This document shows, in pieces, positions 44,869-52,624 of a DNA stretch of 64,000 nucleotides (positions within the stretch are counted from its first letter, which is position 1; the number at the start of each line of letters is the position of its first letter). The stretch is from Pseudarthrobacter sp. NamB4 (GTDB lineage Bacteria > Actinomycetota > Actinomycetes > Actinomycetales > Micrococcaceae). Under the pieces are notes generated by a model that made no database searches, was not told the DNA's origin, and saw only the letters and a program-made list of their open reading frames with translations. The stretch spans positions 62,001-126,000 of the forward strand of contig NZ_VAHM01000001.1 of NCBI RefSeq assembly GCF_005796185.1, written 5' to 3'. The translations under genes and the position numbers were made by a program.

Positions 44869-46011
44869 TCAGCGCGGCTGCAGCCCCAGTTTCATCCCCG
44901 CAAGACCGCGCGGGGTCGCCGCCAGTCGCCCGGCAATGGCTGACAATGCCTGCGCCGCCGGTGTTCCGGCCTGGCCCAGGACTATCGGCACGCCGGTGTC
45001 GCCGCCTTCGCGCAGCTGTATGTCGAGCGGAATCTGTCCCAGCAGGGGCACCTCTGCCCCCACCGTCGCCGTCAGCCGCTCAGCGAGTACAGTCCCGCCG
45101 CCGCTTCCGAACAATTCCATCCTGCCGCCGTCGGGCATTTCAAGGTAGGACATGTTCTCGATGACGCCTGCCACTTTCTGGCCTGTCTGGGTGGCGATCG
45201 CGCCTGCCCGCTCGGCCACGTCCGCGGCGGCTGCCTGCGGTGTGGTGACCACGAGGATTTCGGCCTTGGGCAGGAGCTGGGCTACTGAAATCGCGATGTC
45301 CCCTGTGCCCGGCGGCAGGTCCAGGAAGAGGGCGTCCAGGTCGCCAAAGTAGACGTCCGTGAGGAACTGTTCAAGGGCACGGTGCAGCATGGGTCCGCGC
45401 CAGGCCACGGGCTGGTTGCCGCTGACGAACATTCCGATGGAAATTACTTTGACGCCGTAGGCAACCGGGGGAAGTATCATGTCGTCCACGCGGGTGGGCG
45501 GCTGGGTGATGCCCATCAGCGCAGGCACTGAGAAGCCGTATACGTCGGCGTCCACAATGCCAACCCGAAGGCCCTGGGCAGCCAGCGCGCAGGCAAGGTT
45601 GACGGTCACCGAGGACTTTCCCACTCCGCCCTTGCCGCTGGCCACCGCGTAAACCCTGGTGAGGGAATCGGGCTGGTTGAAGGGGATGCCGCGCTGGCCC
45701 CCGGCGCCGCGGAGCAGTTCCTTGAGCGCGTCCCGCTGTTCCTGCGTCATCACCTTCAGTTCAACGTCGACGGCGGCGACGCCCGGCACTGCCAGCAGTG
45801 CCTTGGTGGCGTCGGCGGTTATTGTGTCCCTCAGGGGGCAGCCGGCGATGGTGAGCAGGACCACCAGGCTTACACGGCCGTCGTCGGCCATGCTGACGGA
45901 CTCCACCATGCCCAGCTCCGTGATGGGGCGGCGGAGTTCGGGGTCGATGACGGTGGCCAGGGCAGCATTGACTGCCTCGGCCAGCGCAGGGCTGGCGGTG
46001 GGTTCGTTCAT
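44869..46011 (-). CDS. mrp: Mrp/NBP35 family iron-sulfur cluster carrier ATPase
   Basis: 380 residues. An N-terminal MIP18/DUF59 domain (about 8-95) contains VIDPELRRPITELGMVESV and LTIAGCPLRDTI with its conserved cysteine. The ATPase domain starts with the deviant Walker A ASGKGGVGKSSVTVNLA (124-140) and includes LDLPPGTGDIAISVAQLLP. The C-terminal CxxC of the E. coli protein is absent; the equivalent position reads NMSYLEMPDGGRMELFG. It probably carries Fe-S clusters to apo-proteins. Its start overlaps the stop of the DUF1003 gene by one base. Confidence 0.88.
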   Translation of the reverse strand: MNEPTASPALAEAVNAALATVIDPELRRPITELGMVESVSMADDGRVSLVVLLTIAGCPLRDTITADATKALLAVPGVAAVDVELKVMTQEQRDALKELLRGAGGQRGIPFNQPDSLTRVYAVASGKGGVGKSSVTVNLACALAAQGLRVGIVDADVYGFSVPALMGITQPPTRVDDMILPPVAYGVKVISIGMFVSGNQPVAWRGPMLHRALEQFLTDVYFGDLDALFLDLPPGTGDIAISVAQLLPKAEILVVTTPQAAAADVAERAGAIATQTGQKVAGVIENMSYLEMPDGGRMELFGSGGGTVLAERLTATVGAEVPLLGQIPLDIQLREGGDTGVPIVLGQAGTPAAQALSAIAGRLAATPRGLAGMKLGLQPR

Positions 46012-46712
46012 TAGAAGTCCTGGTTGGAATGGCCGGGTTTGATCCGGGGGATTTGCTGCGTGCGGGGACTGCGCTGCCGGTCGCGCTGCTCGCGGAGCTT
46101 TTCCCGTACTTTGTCCTTGGGGGACTCGTGCTGCCCATGCCCGTCTGGCTCGTGGGCGCGGAGCTCCTCCTGGGCTTCCAGCATGTCTTCCAGGAGCGAG
46201 CGCAGCTCGGCGCGGACGTAGTCCCGGGTGGCAACCTCGCGCAGCGCGATCCTCAGCGAGGCGAGCTCCCGGGTGAGGTATTCGGTATCGGACAGGTTGC
46301 GTTCAGCACGCTGGCGGTCCTGCTGCAACGAGACCCGGTCACGGTCGTCCTGCCGGTTCTGCGCGAGCAGCAGCAGCGGGGCCGCGTAGGAGGCCTGCAG
46401 GGACAGCATCAGGGTCAGCAGGGTGAACCCGAGGTCCTTGGAATCGAACTGCCATTCCAGCGGCGCCCAGGTGTTCCAGGCCAGCCAGAAGATACAGAAC
46501 ACCGTCATATACAGCAGGAACTGCGGGGTGCCCATGAATCGGGCAAAACCCTCGGTGGCGTGCCCGAATGCGTCCGGATCGGGGGACAGCTTCGGCAGGA
46601 TCCGCTGGCGCCCGCTCAGGGGTGTGTCAAGGCTGCCTTTCTGCGCCGCCTTCCCGCCCTTGCGCTGCTGGGGGTTCTTCGGTGCGCTGCTGTCAGCCAA
46701 TGCGGCCACCAA
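46011..46712 (-). CDS. DUF1003 membrane protein
   Basis: 233 residues. After a basic N-terminus of about 50 residues come two membrane segments near 67-84 and 95-117. They are linked by LAWNTWAPLEWQFDSKDLGFTLLTLMLSLQASYAAPLLLLAQNRQDDRDR, the hallmark of the DUF1003 family. A long charged helix follows (about 120-180), then a basic tail. The function is unknown. It overlaps the MgtE-N/CBS gene by 20 bp upstream and mrp by one base downstream, so the three form one operon. Confidence 0.85.
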   Translation of the reverse strand: MVAALADSSAPKNPQQRKGGKAAQKGSLDTPLSGRQRILPKLSPDPDAFGHATEGFARFMGTPQFLLYMTVFCIFWLAWNTWAPLEWQFDSKDLGFTLLTLMLSLQASYAAPLLLLAQNRQDDRDRVSLQQDRQRAERNLSDTEYLTRELASLRIALREVATRDYVRAELRSLLEDMLEAQEELRAHEPDGHGQHESPKDKVREKLREQRDRQRSPRTQQIPRIKPGHSNQDF

Positions 46713-47979
46713 GCCTTCTTATCGGGGCTTCGCCATCGTGGGCGCGCCAATCATCCGGCAACAGATGATCCAGGACGTCATCAACAGTCACCGCCCCCAC
46801 AAGCCGGCCGGCGTCATTGACCACGGGGAGGGAATTCAAGTTGTAGGTGGCAAGGGTCCTCGCCACTTCGCTGATATGCGCCTGGTCGGACAGGGGCTCC
46901 AGGTTCTTGTCCACCAGGTTTCCCAGCGACTCGAACGGTGGGAACCGGAGCAGCTGCTGAATATGGACCACGCCCAGGAACCTGCCAGTGGGCGTCTCCA
47001 GCGGCGGCCTGGCGATGAAGATTGAGGAAGCCAGTGCGGGTGAAAGCTCCTCCCGGCGCACATGTGCCAGTGCTTCGGCCACAGTGGCTTCCGGGGGCAG
47101 GATGACCGGGACAGGGGTCATGAGCCCGCCTGCAGTGTCCTCGTCGTACTCCAGAAGGCGCCGGACGTCCTCTGCACCCTCCGGCTCCATCAGCTGCAGG
47201 AGCTCCTCGGCCTGGGCGGAGGGGAGCTCTCCCAAAAGGTCAGCAGCGTCATCGGGATCCATCTCCTCCAGGACGTCCGCCGCGCGCTGGACGTCCAGGG
47301 CGGAAAGAATCTCCACCTGGTCGTCCTCCGGGAGCTCCTGGAGGACGTCGGCCAGGCGCTCATCCTGCAGCTCGCTTGCCACCTCGAAGCGGCGTTTGTC
47401 GCTCATCTCCTGCAGCGCTTCGGCGAAGTCCGCGGGCTTGAGGTCCTCGTGGTTGGCTACGAACTGGGTGGCTGCCTGGGGTTCGGTACGCGGACCCTGC
47501 AGGGCGTCGGCCCAGTCGATGATCAGGGTTTCGTTGTTGCGGCGCAGCCGGCTCAGCGGGGATACGGAATGGCCACGCCGGACAAAGAGCTTGCTGACGA
47601 ACCAGTCGCCGGAACGGGTCTGGTCCATCGCGATGTCTTCGATGGTGGCATCGCCGCTGCCGTCCCGCAGTGTGACGCGGCGGTCGAACATTTCGGCGAC
47701 CACCAGTGTTTCGGCCCCACGCTGTTCGAACCGGCGGAGATTGACCAGGCCGGTGCAGATGATCTGGGTCTGGTCGATAGAGGTAATCCGGGTCATGGGC
47801 ACGAACACCCGCTTTTTGCCGGGAACTTCGACGACGATGCCCACCACATGCGGCGGGCCCTGGGTCCCCCGGGACAACACAACTACGTCGCGCAGGCGGC
47901 CCAGCCGGTCGCCCAGCGGGTCGAAGACATCGAGGCCCAAGAGGCGGGCGACGAAGACGCGCGTAGGTGTTGTGCTCAC
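46693..47979 (-). CDS. MgtE N-domain/CBS protein without channel domain
   Basis: 428 residues. An N-terminal PRC-barrel-like part (LLGLDVFDPLGDRLGRLRDVVV, about 13-34) precedes an MgtE N domain (about 180-290, with repeats such as LQELPEDDQVEILSALD and LEEMDPDDAADLLGELP). A CBS pair follows (about 290-415, ending LVGAVTVDDVLDHLLP). The five-helix magnesium channel of MgtE is missing, so this is the Mg-sensing cytoplasmic module alone. GTG 47979 has TAGCCT 6 nt upstream. It starts the operon with the DUF1003 gene and mrp. Confidence 0.88.
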   Translation of the reverse strand: MSTTPTRVFVARLLGLDVFDPLGDRLGRLRDVVVLSRGTQGPPHVVGIVVEVPGKKRVFVPMTRITSIDQTQIICTGLVNLRRFEQRGAETLVVAEMFDRRVTLRDGSGDATIEDIAMDQTRSGDWFVSKLFVRRGHSVSPLSRLRRNNETLIIDWADALQGPRTEPQAATQFVANHEDLKPADFAEALQEMSDKRRFEVASELQDERLADVLQELPEDDQVEILSALDVQRAADVLEEMDPDDAADLLGELPSAQAEELLQLMEPEGAEDVRRLLEYDEDTAGGLMTPVPVILPPEATVAEALAHVRREELSPALASSIFIARPPLETPTGRFLGVVHIQQLLRFPPFESLGNLVDKNLEPLSDQAHISEVARTLATYNLNSLPVVNDAGRLVGAVTVDDVLDHLLPDDWRAHDGEAPIRRLGGRIG

Positions 47980-48056
47980 TCCTACAGGCTACCGAGTCTG
48001 CTCTCTTTTAGCTGAATTTACAGGCAGCATCCATACTCATGGGCAAGAATGGGAGT

Positions 48057-49016
48057 ATGGCAAACATTTTTGGTGCTCCCAAGGCCGGCGGGCCCGGTGG
48101 AATGGACGAGGCCCGTGCCGTTCCCACCGGCGATACCGTCGGTTCCTACACCTCCTACCTGGATGCCCAGAAAGCGGTGGACTACCTCGCGGACCAGCAG
48201 TTCCCGGTCCACATGGTCTCCATTGTGGGCAACGAACTGAAGATGGTGGAGCGGGTCACGGGGCGCCTCAGCTATCCGCGGGTGGCGCTGTCCGGAGCGT
48301 TGAGCGGCATGTGGTTCGGCCTGTTCGTGGGCGTCATGCTGTCCTTCTTTGCGCCGTCGCCGGGGTACTTCTCCATTCTTACGTCCGTGCTGATGGGCGC
48401 GGCGTTCTTCATGCTGTTCGGCATCGTCACCTATGCGATGCAGCGGGGCAAGCGGGACTTCACCTCCACGAGCCAGGTGGTGGCCACCAGTTACGACGTC
48501 GTGGTGTCGCCGGAAGCAGCCCACGAAGCCCGGCGGCTCCTTCAGCAGTTGCCGATGACCCGGTCCGATGCAGCCACCGGCAGCGGTGCCTACACGCAGC
48601 GGGACTATCATAACCAGCCATACCAGCAGGGCCAGGGGCCGGCCCGTCCGTCCGGATGGAATGATCCCTACGGCCAGCAGTCCGGTTCTTCCGTGCAGGA
48701 AAACCTCGGCCAGGGAAATAACCCGGTCCAGGGCGCACCCCTCAGCCAGCACGATGTCCCGCAGCAGCCCGCGGCGCCGGTCCGCTCCGTCCGGTACCCG
48801 GACCTGCCGGACGGCCGGCCCCAATACGGGATCCGCCTTCCGCAGGGTCCTGCTGCCGAGGCCGGCGGGCCGCAGGGCGGGCAGGGCCAGCACATGACTC
48901 AGGACCAGCAGGCAGCGCAGGACCAGTACCGCGGGCATGAGGAGCATGCAGAAGGCCACCGCGGGGACGGCGAGCACGGGTCTGACCAGCAGCGCCCGGG
49001 CGAGGGCCGGCAGTAG
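48057..49016 (+). CDS. General-stress-protein-17M-like membrane protein
   Basis: 319 residues. The N-terminal third (GDTVGSYTSYLDAQKAVDYLADQQFPVHMVSIVGNELKMVERVTGRLSY, about 24-72) matches the general stress protein 17M/YflT-type domain. Two membrane segments follow (about 77-97 and 101-124). The C-terminal 160 residues are low-complexity, rich in Gln, Gly and Pro, and probably disordered. ATG 48057 is preferred over ATG 48039 because GGGAG lies just upstream. Divergent from the MgtE-N/CBS gene and followed by a perfect terminator hairpin. Confidence 0.82.
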   Translation: MANIFGAPKAGGPGGMDEARAVPTGDTVGSYTSYLDAQKAVDYLADQQFPVHMVSIVGNELKMVERVTGRLSYPRVALSGALSGMWFGLFVGVMLSFFAPSPGYFSILTSVLMGAAFFMLFGIVTYAMQRGKRDFTSTSQVVATSYDVVVSPEAAHEARRLLQQLPMTRSDAATGSGAYTQRDYHNQPYQQGQGPARPSGWNDPYGQQSGSSVQENLGQGNNPVQGAPLSQHDVPQQPAAPVRSVRYPDLPDGRPQYGIRLPQGPAAEAGGPQGGQGQHMTQDQQAAQDQYRGHEEHAEGHRGDGEHGSDQQRPGEGRQ

Positions 49017-49040
49017 CCGGCAGCAGGCCACCGGGAATAA

Positions 49041-49086
49041 AGAAGAAGCGGGGCGGCCGGATTGCTCCGGCCGCCCCGCTTCTTCT
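49041..49086. terminator. Terminator after the stress-protein-like gene
   Basis: Perfect 20-bp stem (49041-49060 and 49067-49086) with loop ATTGCT; the arms end in AGAAGAAG and CTTCTTCT. It lies 24 bp after the stop and 62 bp before the convergent pepP stop. Confidence 0.88.
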
Positions 49087-49148
49087 TCCCTCGCAGAAAG
49101 CCCGCTCCGTGTATTCGCGGATGGCGCGAAGCGGTGCAGGACGACAGG

Positions 49149-50735
49149 CTAGGCGTCTTTGGCTGCCTCGGCTTCCCGGTAGATCCCGCCCATCCAGTCC
49201 TCTACGTCGCCGGGCGTGCGGGGCAGGCCCGCGCTGAGGTTGACGGGGCCGTCGGCGGTCATCAGGACGTCGTCTTCAATCCTGACTCCGATCCCGCGGT
49301 ATTCCTCCGGGATGGCCAGATCCTCGTCCTTGAAGTAAAGGCCGGGTTCGATGGTGAACACCATGCCTTCGGTCAGGACGCCGTCCAGGTAGAGCTCGCG
49401 CCTGGCCTGGGCGCAGTCATGGACGTCCAGGCCCAGGTGGTGGCTGGTGCCGTGCGGCATCCACCGGCGGTGCTGCTGGCCCTCGGGACTGATGGCTTCT
49501 TCAACCGGTACCGGCAGGAGACCCCATTCGGCGAGCCGTTCAGCCAGTACCGTGGTGGCCGCGGTGTGTACGTCGCGGAACTTGGCACCGGGCCGGGCGG
49601 CGGCGAATCCGGCGTCGGCGGCGTCCAGTACTGCTTCATAAACCTTTCGCTGGATGTCGCTGAACGCGCCACTGGCGGGAAGGGTGCGGGTGACGTCGGC
49701 TGTGTACAGCGAATCCACTTCCACCCCGGCGTCCAGCAGGAGGAGCTCGCCGGCATGGATCCTTCCGGTGTTGCGGGTCCAGTGCAGCACCGTGGCGTTG
49801 TTGCCCGAGGCGGCGATGGTGTCGTAGCCGAGCTCGTTCCCCACTTCACGCGCCTTGGCGAAGAAGGCACCTTCCACCACCCGCTCGCCCCGTGCGTGCG
49901 TGAGGGCGCGGGGCAGGACCTTCACGACCTCCTCGAAGCCTTCAACAGTAGCCGCTACCGCGAGCTTCATCTGCTCGATCTCCCAGCTGTCCTTGAGCAG
50001 CCGGAGCTCGGAGAGGGCTTCGCTCAGCTTCTCGTCCAGGGCATCGAGGACGCCCAAGTCCAGGTTCTCGGGGTCCCTGGCGGTGTTGTAGCGTGCGGTG
50101 TCCACCAGTGCATCGATGTTTTCGTCCACCTTGCGGACCAGCCGGATGGACATACCGCCGATTTCCGGGGCACCCACATCCTTGGTGATGGCCGTCTCCA
50201 GCTGGTCGATGTGGGCTGTGGCCAAGCCAAGGCGTGCCTGGAACTCGGCAAGCGTGGGCTGGGCGCCGATCCAGAATTCACCGGAGCGTGCATCGGCGTA
50301 AAACTGTTCAGTATCCCTGCCGGCCAAGGGCCGGAAGTAGAGCGTGGCCCGGTGGTGGCCGCCGTCGTCGCCCCTTCCTTCCGCAACCGGCTCCATTACC
50401 AGCACCGCGTCCGGCTCGTGGTCAAGGCCCAGCCCGGTAAGGTGCGCGAACCCGGAGTGCGGGCGGAAACGGTAGTCGCAGTCGTTGGAGCGGACCTTGA
50501 GCGGCCCCGCGGGGATTACCAAGCGTTCACCTTTGAACTGGCCGGAAATCGCCTTGCGCCGGTTTGCGGCGTAATCGGCCACGGCGTCGCGGGCCGGGAG
50601 TTCCTGGCGGGAGGGCGCCCAGTTGCTGGCCATGAAAGCCTTGAAGGCGTCGGAACTGGGCCGCTGCGAGCGGTTGTTGACGCGCTCGTCCAGGGGCTGG
50701 GGAGCAGAGTTTTGGGTGTTTTCGGCATCGTTCAC
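49149..50735 (-). CDS. pepP: Aminopeptidase P family protein (M24 metallopeptidase)
   Basis: 528-residue Xaa-Pro aminopeptidase-type enzyme. An N-terminal AMP_N domain (about 40-180) precedes the pita-bread catalytic domain. Its dinuclear metal ligands are visible: aspartates in LLLDAGVEVDSLYTADVTRTLP, His in MPHGTSHHLGLDVHD, Glu in VFTIEPGLYF and Glu in GIGVRIEDDVLM. It removes N-terminal residues linked to proline. GTG 50735 is the start, with GACGAT 6 nt upstream. Divergent from the PHP gene. Confidence 0.9.
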   Translation of the reverse strand: MNDAENTQNSAPQPLDERVNNRSQRPSSDAFKAFMASNWAPSRQELPARDAVADYAANRRKAISGQFKGERLVIPAGPLKVRSNDCDYRFRPHSGFAHLTGLGLDHEPDAVLVMEPVAEGRGDDGGHHRATLYFRPLAGRDTEQFYADARSGEFWIGAQPTLAEFQARLGLATAHIDQLETAITKDVGAPEIGGMSIRLVRKVDENIDALVDTARYNTARDPENLDLGVLDALDEKLSEALSELRLLKDSWEIEQMKLAVAATVEGFEEVVKVLPRALTHARGERVVEGAFFAKAREVGNELGYDTIAASGNNATVLHWTRNTGRIHAGELLLLDAGVEVDSLYTADVTRTLPASGAFSDIQRKVYEAVLDAADAGFAAARPGAKFRDVHTAATTVLAERLAEWGLLPVPVEEAISPEGQQHRRWMPHGTSHHLGLDVHDCAQARRELYLDGVLTEGMVFTIEPGLYFKDEDLAIPEEYRGIGVRIEDDVLMTADGPVNLSAGLPRTPGDVEDWMGGIYREAEAAKDA

Positions 50736-50882
50736 GGCACCATCGTCTCACCACGTCCGCGGCGGCGCGAACACGCGAACAGGTGGATCAGCAGCGGTGC
50801 CGCTTGCCCCGGGCTCAGGGTAGGTACCTCGGGCGCGGCAGGGCATACGCAGGGTGAACGGAAGGTCAACTAGTCTGGACAG

Positions 50883-51731
50883 GTGAGGATCGACCTGCAT
50901 GCCCACTCCAATGTTTCCGACGGCACTGAGAAGCCCGCAGACGTCATGGCTTCCGCTGCCCGCGCCGGCCTGGACGTGGTGGCCCTGACCGACCACGACT
51001 CCACCGCGGGCTGGGCTGAAGCATCTGCCGCCGCTGTTGAACAGGGGGTGGCGCTGGTGCCGGGAATGGAGGTTTCCTGCCGCACGGAGGAGGGCATCAG
51101 CGTACACCTGCTGAGCTACCTCCACGATCCAAACCATCCCGGGCTCCTGGAGGAGATCACCAAGGCCAAGGACGCCCGCCAGACCCGTGCCGAGCGGATG
51201 GTCACCCTGCTGGCGGAGGACTACCCCCTGACGTGGGACGACGTCATCCATCATGTGGCTCCCGGCGCTACGCTGGGGAGGCCCCACATTGCCGACGCCC
51301 TGGTGGCCGCGGGTGTGGTGGAGGACCGCTCCGAAGCCTTCGCCTCCATCCTCACTTCACGGTCGCGCTACTTCATCCAGCACTACGCACCCGCTCCGGC
51401 CACCGCCGTCGAACTGGTCCGTGCTGCCGGTGGGGTGCCGGTCTTTGCCCATCCCGTGGCCTCCTCGCGGGGTCGCATTGTGGGGGAGCGCGTTTACCAG
51501 GAAATGATCGACGCCGGCCTGGCGGGGTTGGAGATCGACCACCGGGACAACCCCGAGGAGGGGAGGGCGTTCCTGCGGCGGCTCGCGGCCAGGCACGACC
51601 TGCTCGTCACCGGATCCTCGGACTACCACGGGACCGGCAAGCTCAACCTGCTGGGGGAGAACATCACTGCGCCCGAGGTGCTGGCGCGGATTGAGGAGAT
51701 GGGGACCGGGACCCCCGTCGTCCGCCCTTGA
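50883..51731 (+). CDS. PHP-domain phosphoesterase
   Basis: 282-residue metal-dependent phosphoesterase of the PHP (YciV/RnaAM-like) family. The four PHP motifs are present: IDLHAHSNVSDG (3-14), ALTDHDS (34-40), PGMEVSCRTEE (60-70) with the VHLLSY strand, and the C-terminal SSDYHGTGK. Homologues hydrolyse nucleoside 3',5'-bisphosphates or RNA 5' ends; the substrate here is unproved. GTG 50883 has TAGTCT 6 nt upstream and no ribosome site. Converges with the DNA methyltransferase with only 12 bp between stops. Confidence 0.87.
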   Translation: MRIDLHAHSNVSDGTEKPADVMASAARAGLDVVALTDHDSTAGWAEASAAAVEQGVALVPGMEVSCRTEEGISVHLLSYLHDPNHPGLLEEITKAKDARQTRAERMVTLLAEDYPLTWDDVIHHVAPGATLGRPHIADALVAAGVVEDRSEAFASILTSRSRYFIQHYAPAPATAVELVRAAGGVPVFAHPVASSRGRIVGERVYQEMIDAGLAGLEIDHRDNPEEGRAFLRRLAARHDLLVTGSSDYHGTGKLNLLGENITAPEVLARIEEMGTGTPVVRP

Positions 51732-51743
51732 CCCCGCCCCTGG

Positions 51744-52616
51744 CTAGCTCGGCGGGAAGGACGTGAACCGGGCGTGGGCACCGAGCCGCTGGGCCATGAT
51801 GTCGATGGCGGGCCGGTTCTGGTCCACGCATACGAACCGTCGGCCCATCTTGGCGGCCACGGCACCGAGGGTTCCGGAACCTGCAAAGAAATCCAGGCAC
51901 CAGTCGCCGGGCCGGCTTGAGGCCGCCACTACCCGCCGCACCAGGCCCTCCGGCTTTTGCGTGGGATAGCCGGTCTTCTCCTTGCCGGTGGGGGAGACTA
52001 TGGTGTGCCACCAGACGTCCGTGGGCAGCTTGCCCAGCTCCCGCTTGGCCGGGGTGACCAGGCCTGGCGCCATGTACGGCTCGCGGTCCACCTCGGCACT
52101 GTCGAAGTGGTACTTGGTGGGGTTCTTGACGTACACCAAAATGTTGTCGTGCTTGGTGGGCCAGCGGTTCTTGGCCCGGGCCCCGTAGTCGTAGGCCCAG
52201 ATGATCTCGTTCAGGAAGCACTCGCGGCCGAAGATTGCATCCAGCATCACCTTGGCATAGTGCACCTCACGGTAGTCGAGGTGCAGGTACAAGGTGCCGT
52301 TGTCCGCCAGGAGCCGCCACGCCTCCACTAGCCGCGGCTCAAGGAAGGACCAGTAGTCGCTGAACGCATCGTCATAGCGGTGAAGGGCTCCTTTGATCGT
52401 GTCGTAGGAGCGTCCCTTGAACCCGACGCGGTCCCCGGTGCCGTCCGCGTTCACCACCATGGTGGTTTGCTGGCGCCGCTGGGCCCGGCCCGTGTTGAAC
52501 GGAGGATCCACGTAGATCAGTGTGAAGGCGCCGTCCGGCAGCGAAGGGAGGAAATCCGCGTTGTCCGCGTGTACCACCAGGCTGCTGCCGTCCGGCGCCC
52601 AGACGGTGTCAGTCAT
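51744..52616 (-). CDS. Orphan site-specific DNA methyltransferase (beta class)
   Basis: 290 residues. Motif IV YVDPPFNTG (35-43) precedes motif I DFFAGSGTLGAVAAKMGRRFVCVD (near 241-264), the circular order of beta-class amino-methyltransferases; DPPF suggests N6-adenine (or N4-cytosine). A target-recognition region lies between (about 60-200), with LYLHLDYREVHYAKVMLD and the GYPTQKPEGLVRRVV segment. No restriction enzyme gene is next to it, so it may be solitary. It is 8 bp downstream of the DEAD-box helicase gene on the same strand. Confidence 0.85.
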   Translation of the reverse strand: MTDTVWAPDGSSLVVHADNADFLPSLPDGAFTLIYVDPPFNTGRAQRRQQTTMVVNADGTGDRVGFKGRSYDTIKGALHRYDDAFSDYWSFLEPRLVEAWRLLADNGTLYLHLDYREVHYAKVMLDAIFGRECFLNEIIWAYDYGARAKNRWPTKHDNILVYVKNPTKYHFDSAEVDREPYMAPGLVTPAKRELGKLPTDVWWHTIVSPTGKEKTGYPTQKPEGLVRRVVAASSRPGDWCLDFFAGSGTLGAVAAKMGRRFVCVDQNRPAIDIMAQRLGAHARFTSFPPS

Positions 52617-52624
52617 TGAGCGGG

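Noticed and set aside
49062..50873. 603-codon plus-strand frame
   Set aside because: Antisense shadow of the M24 peptidase, whose metal ligands and domains are all on the minus strand.
51744..52616. Defence island around the DNA methyltransferase
   Set aside because: No nuclease, helicase-nuclease, toxin or other defence gene is adjacent; the neighbouring helicase is an ordinary DEAD-box RNA helicase.
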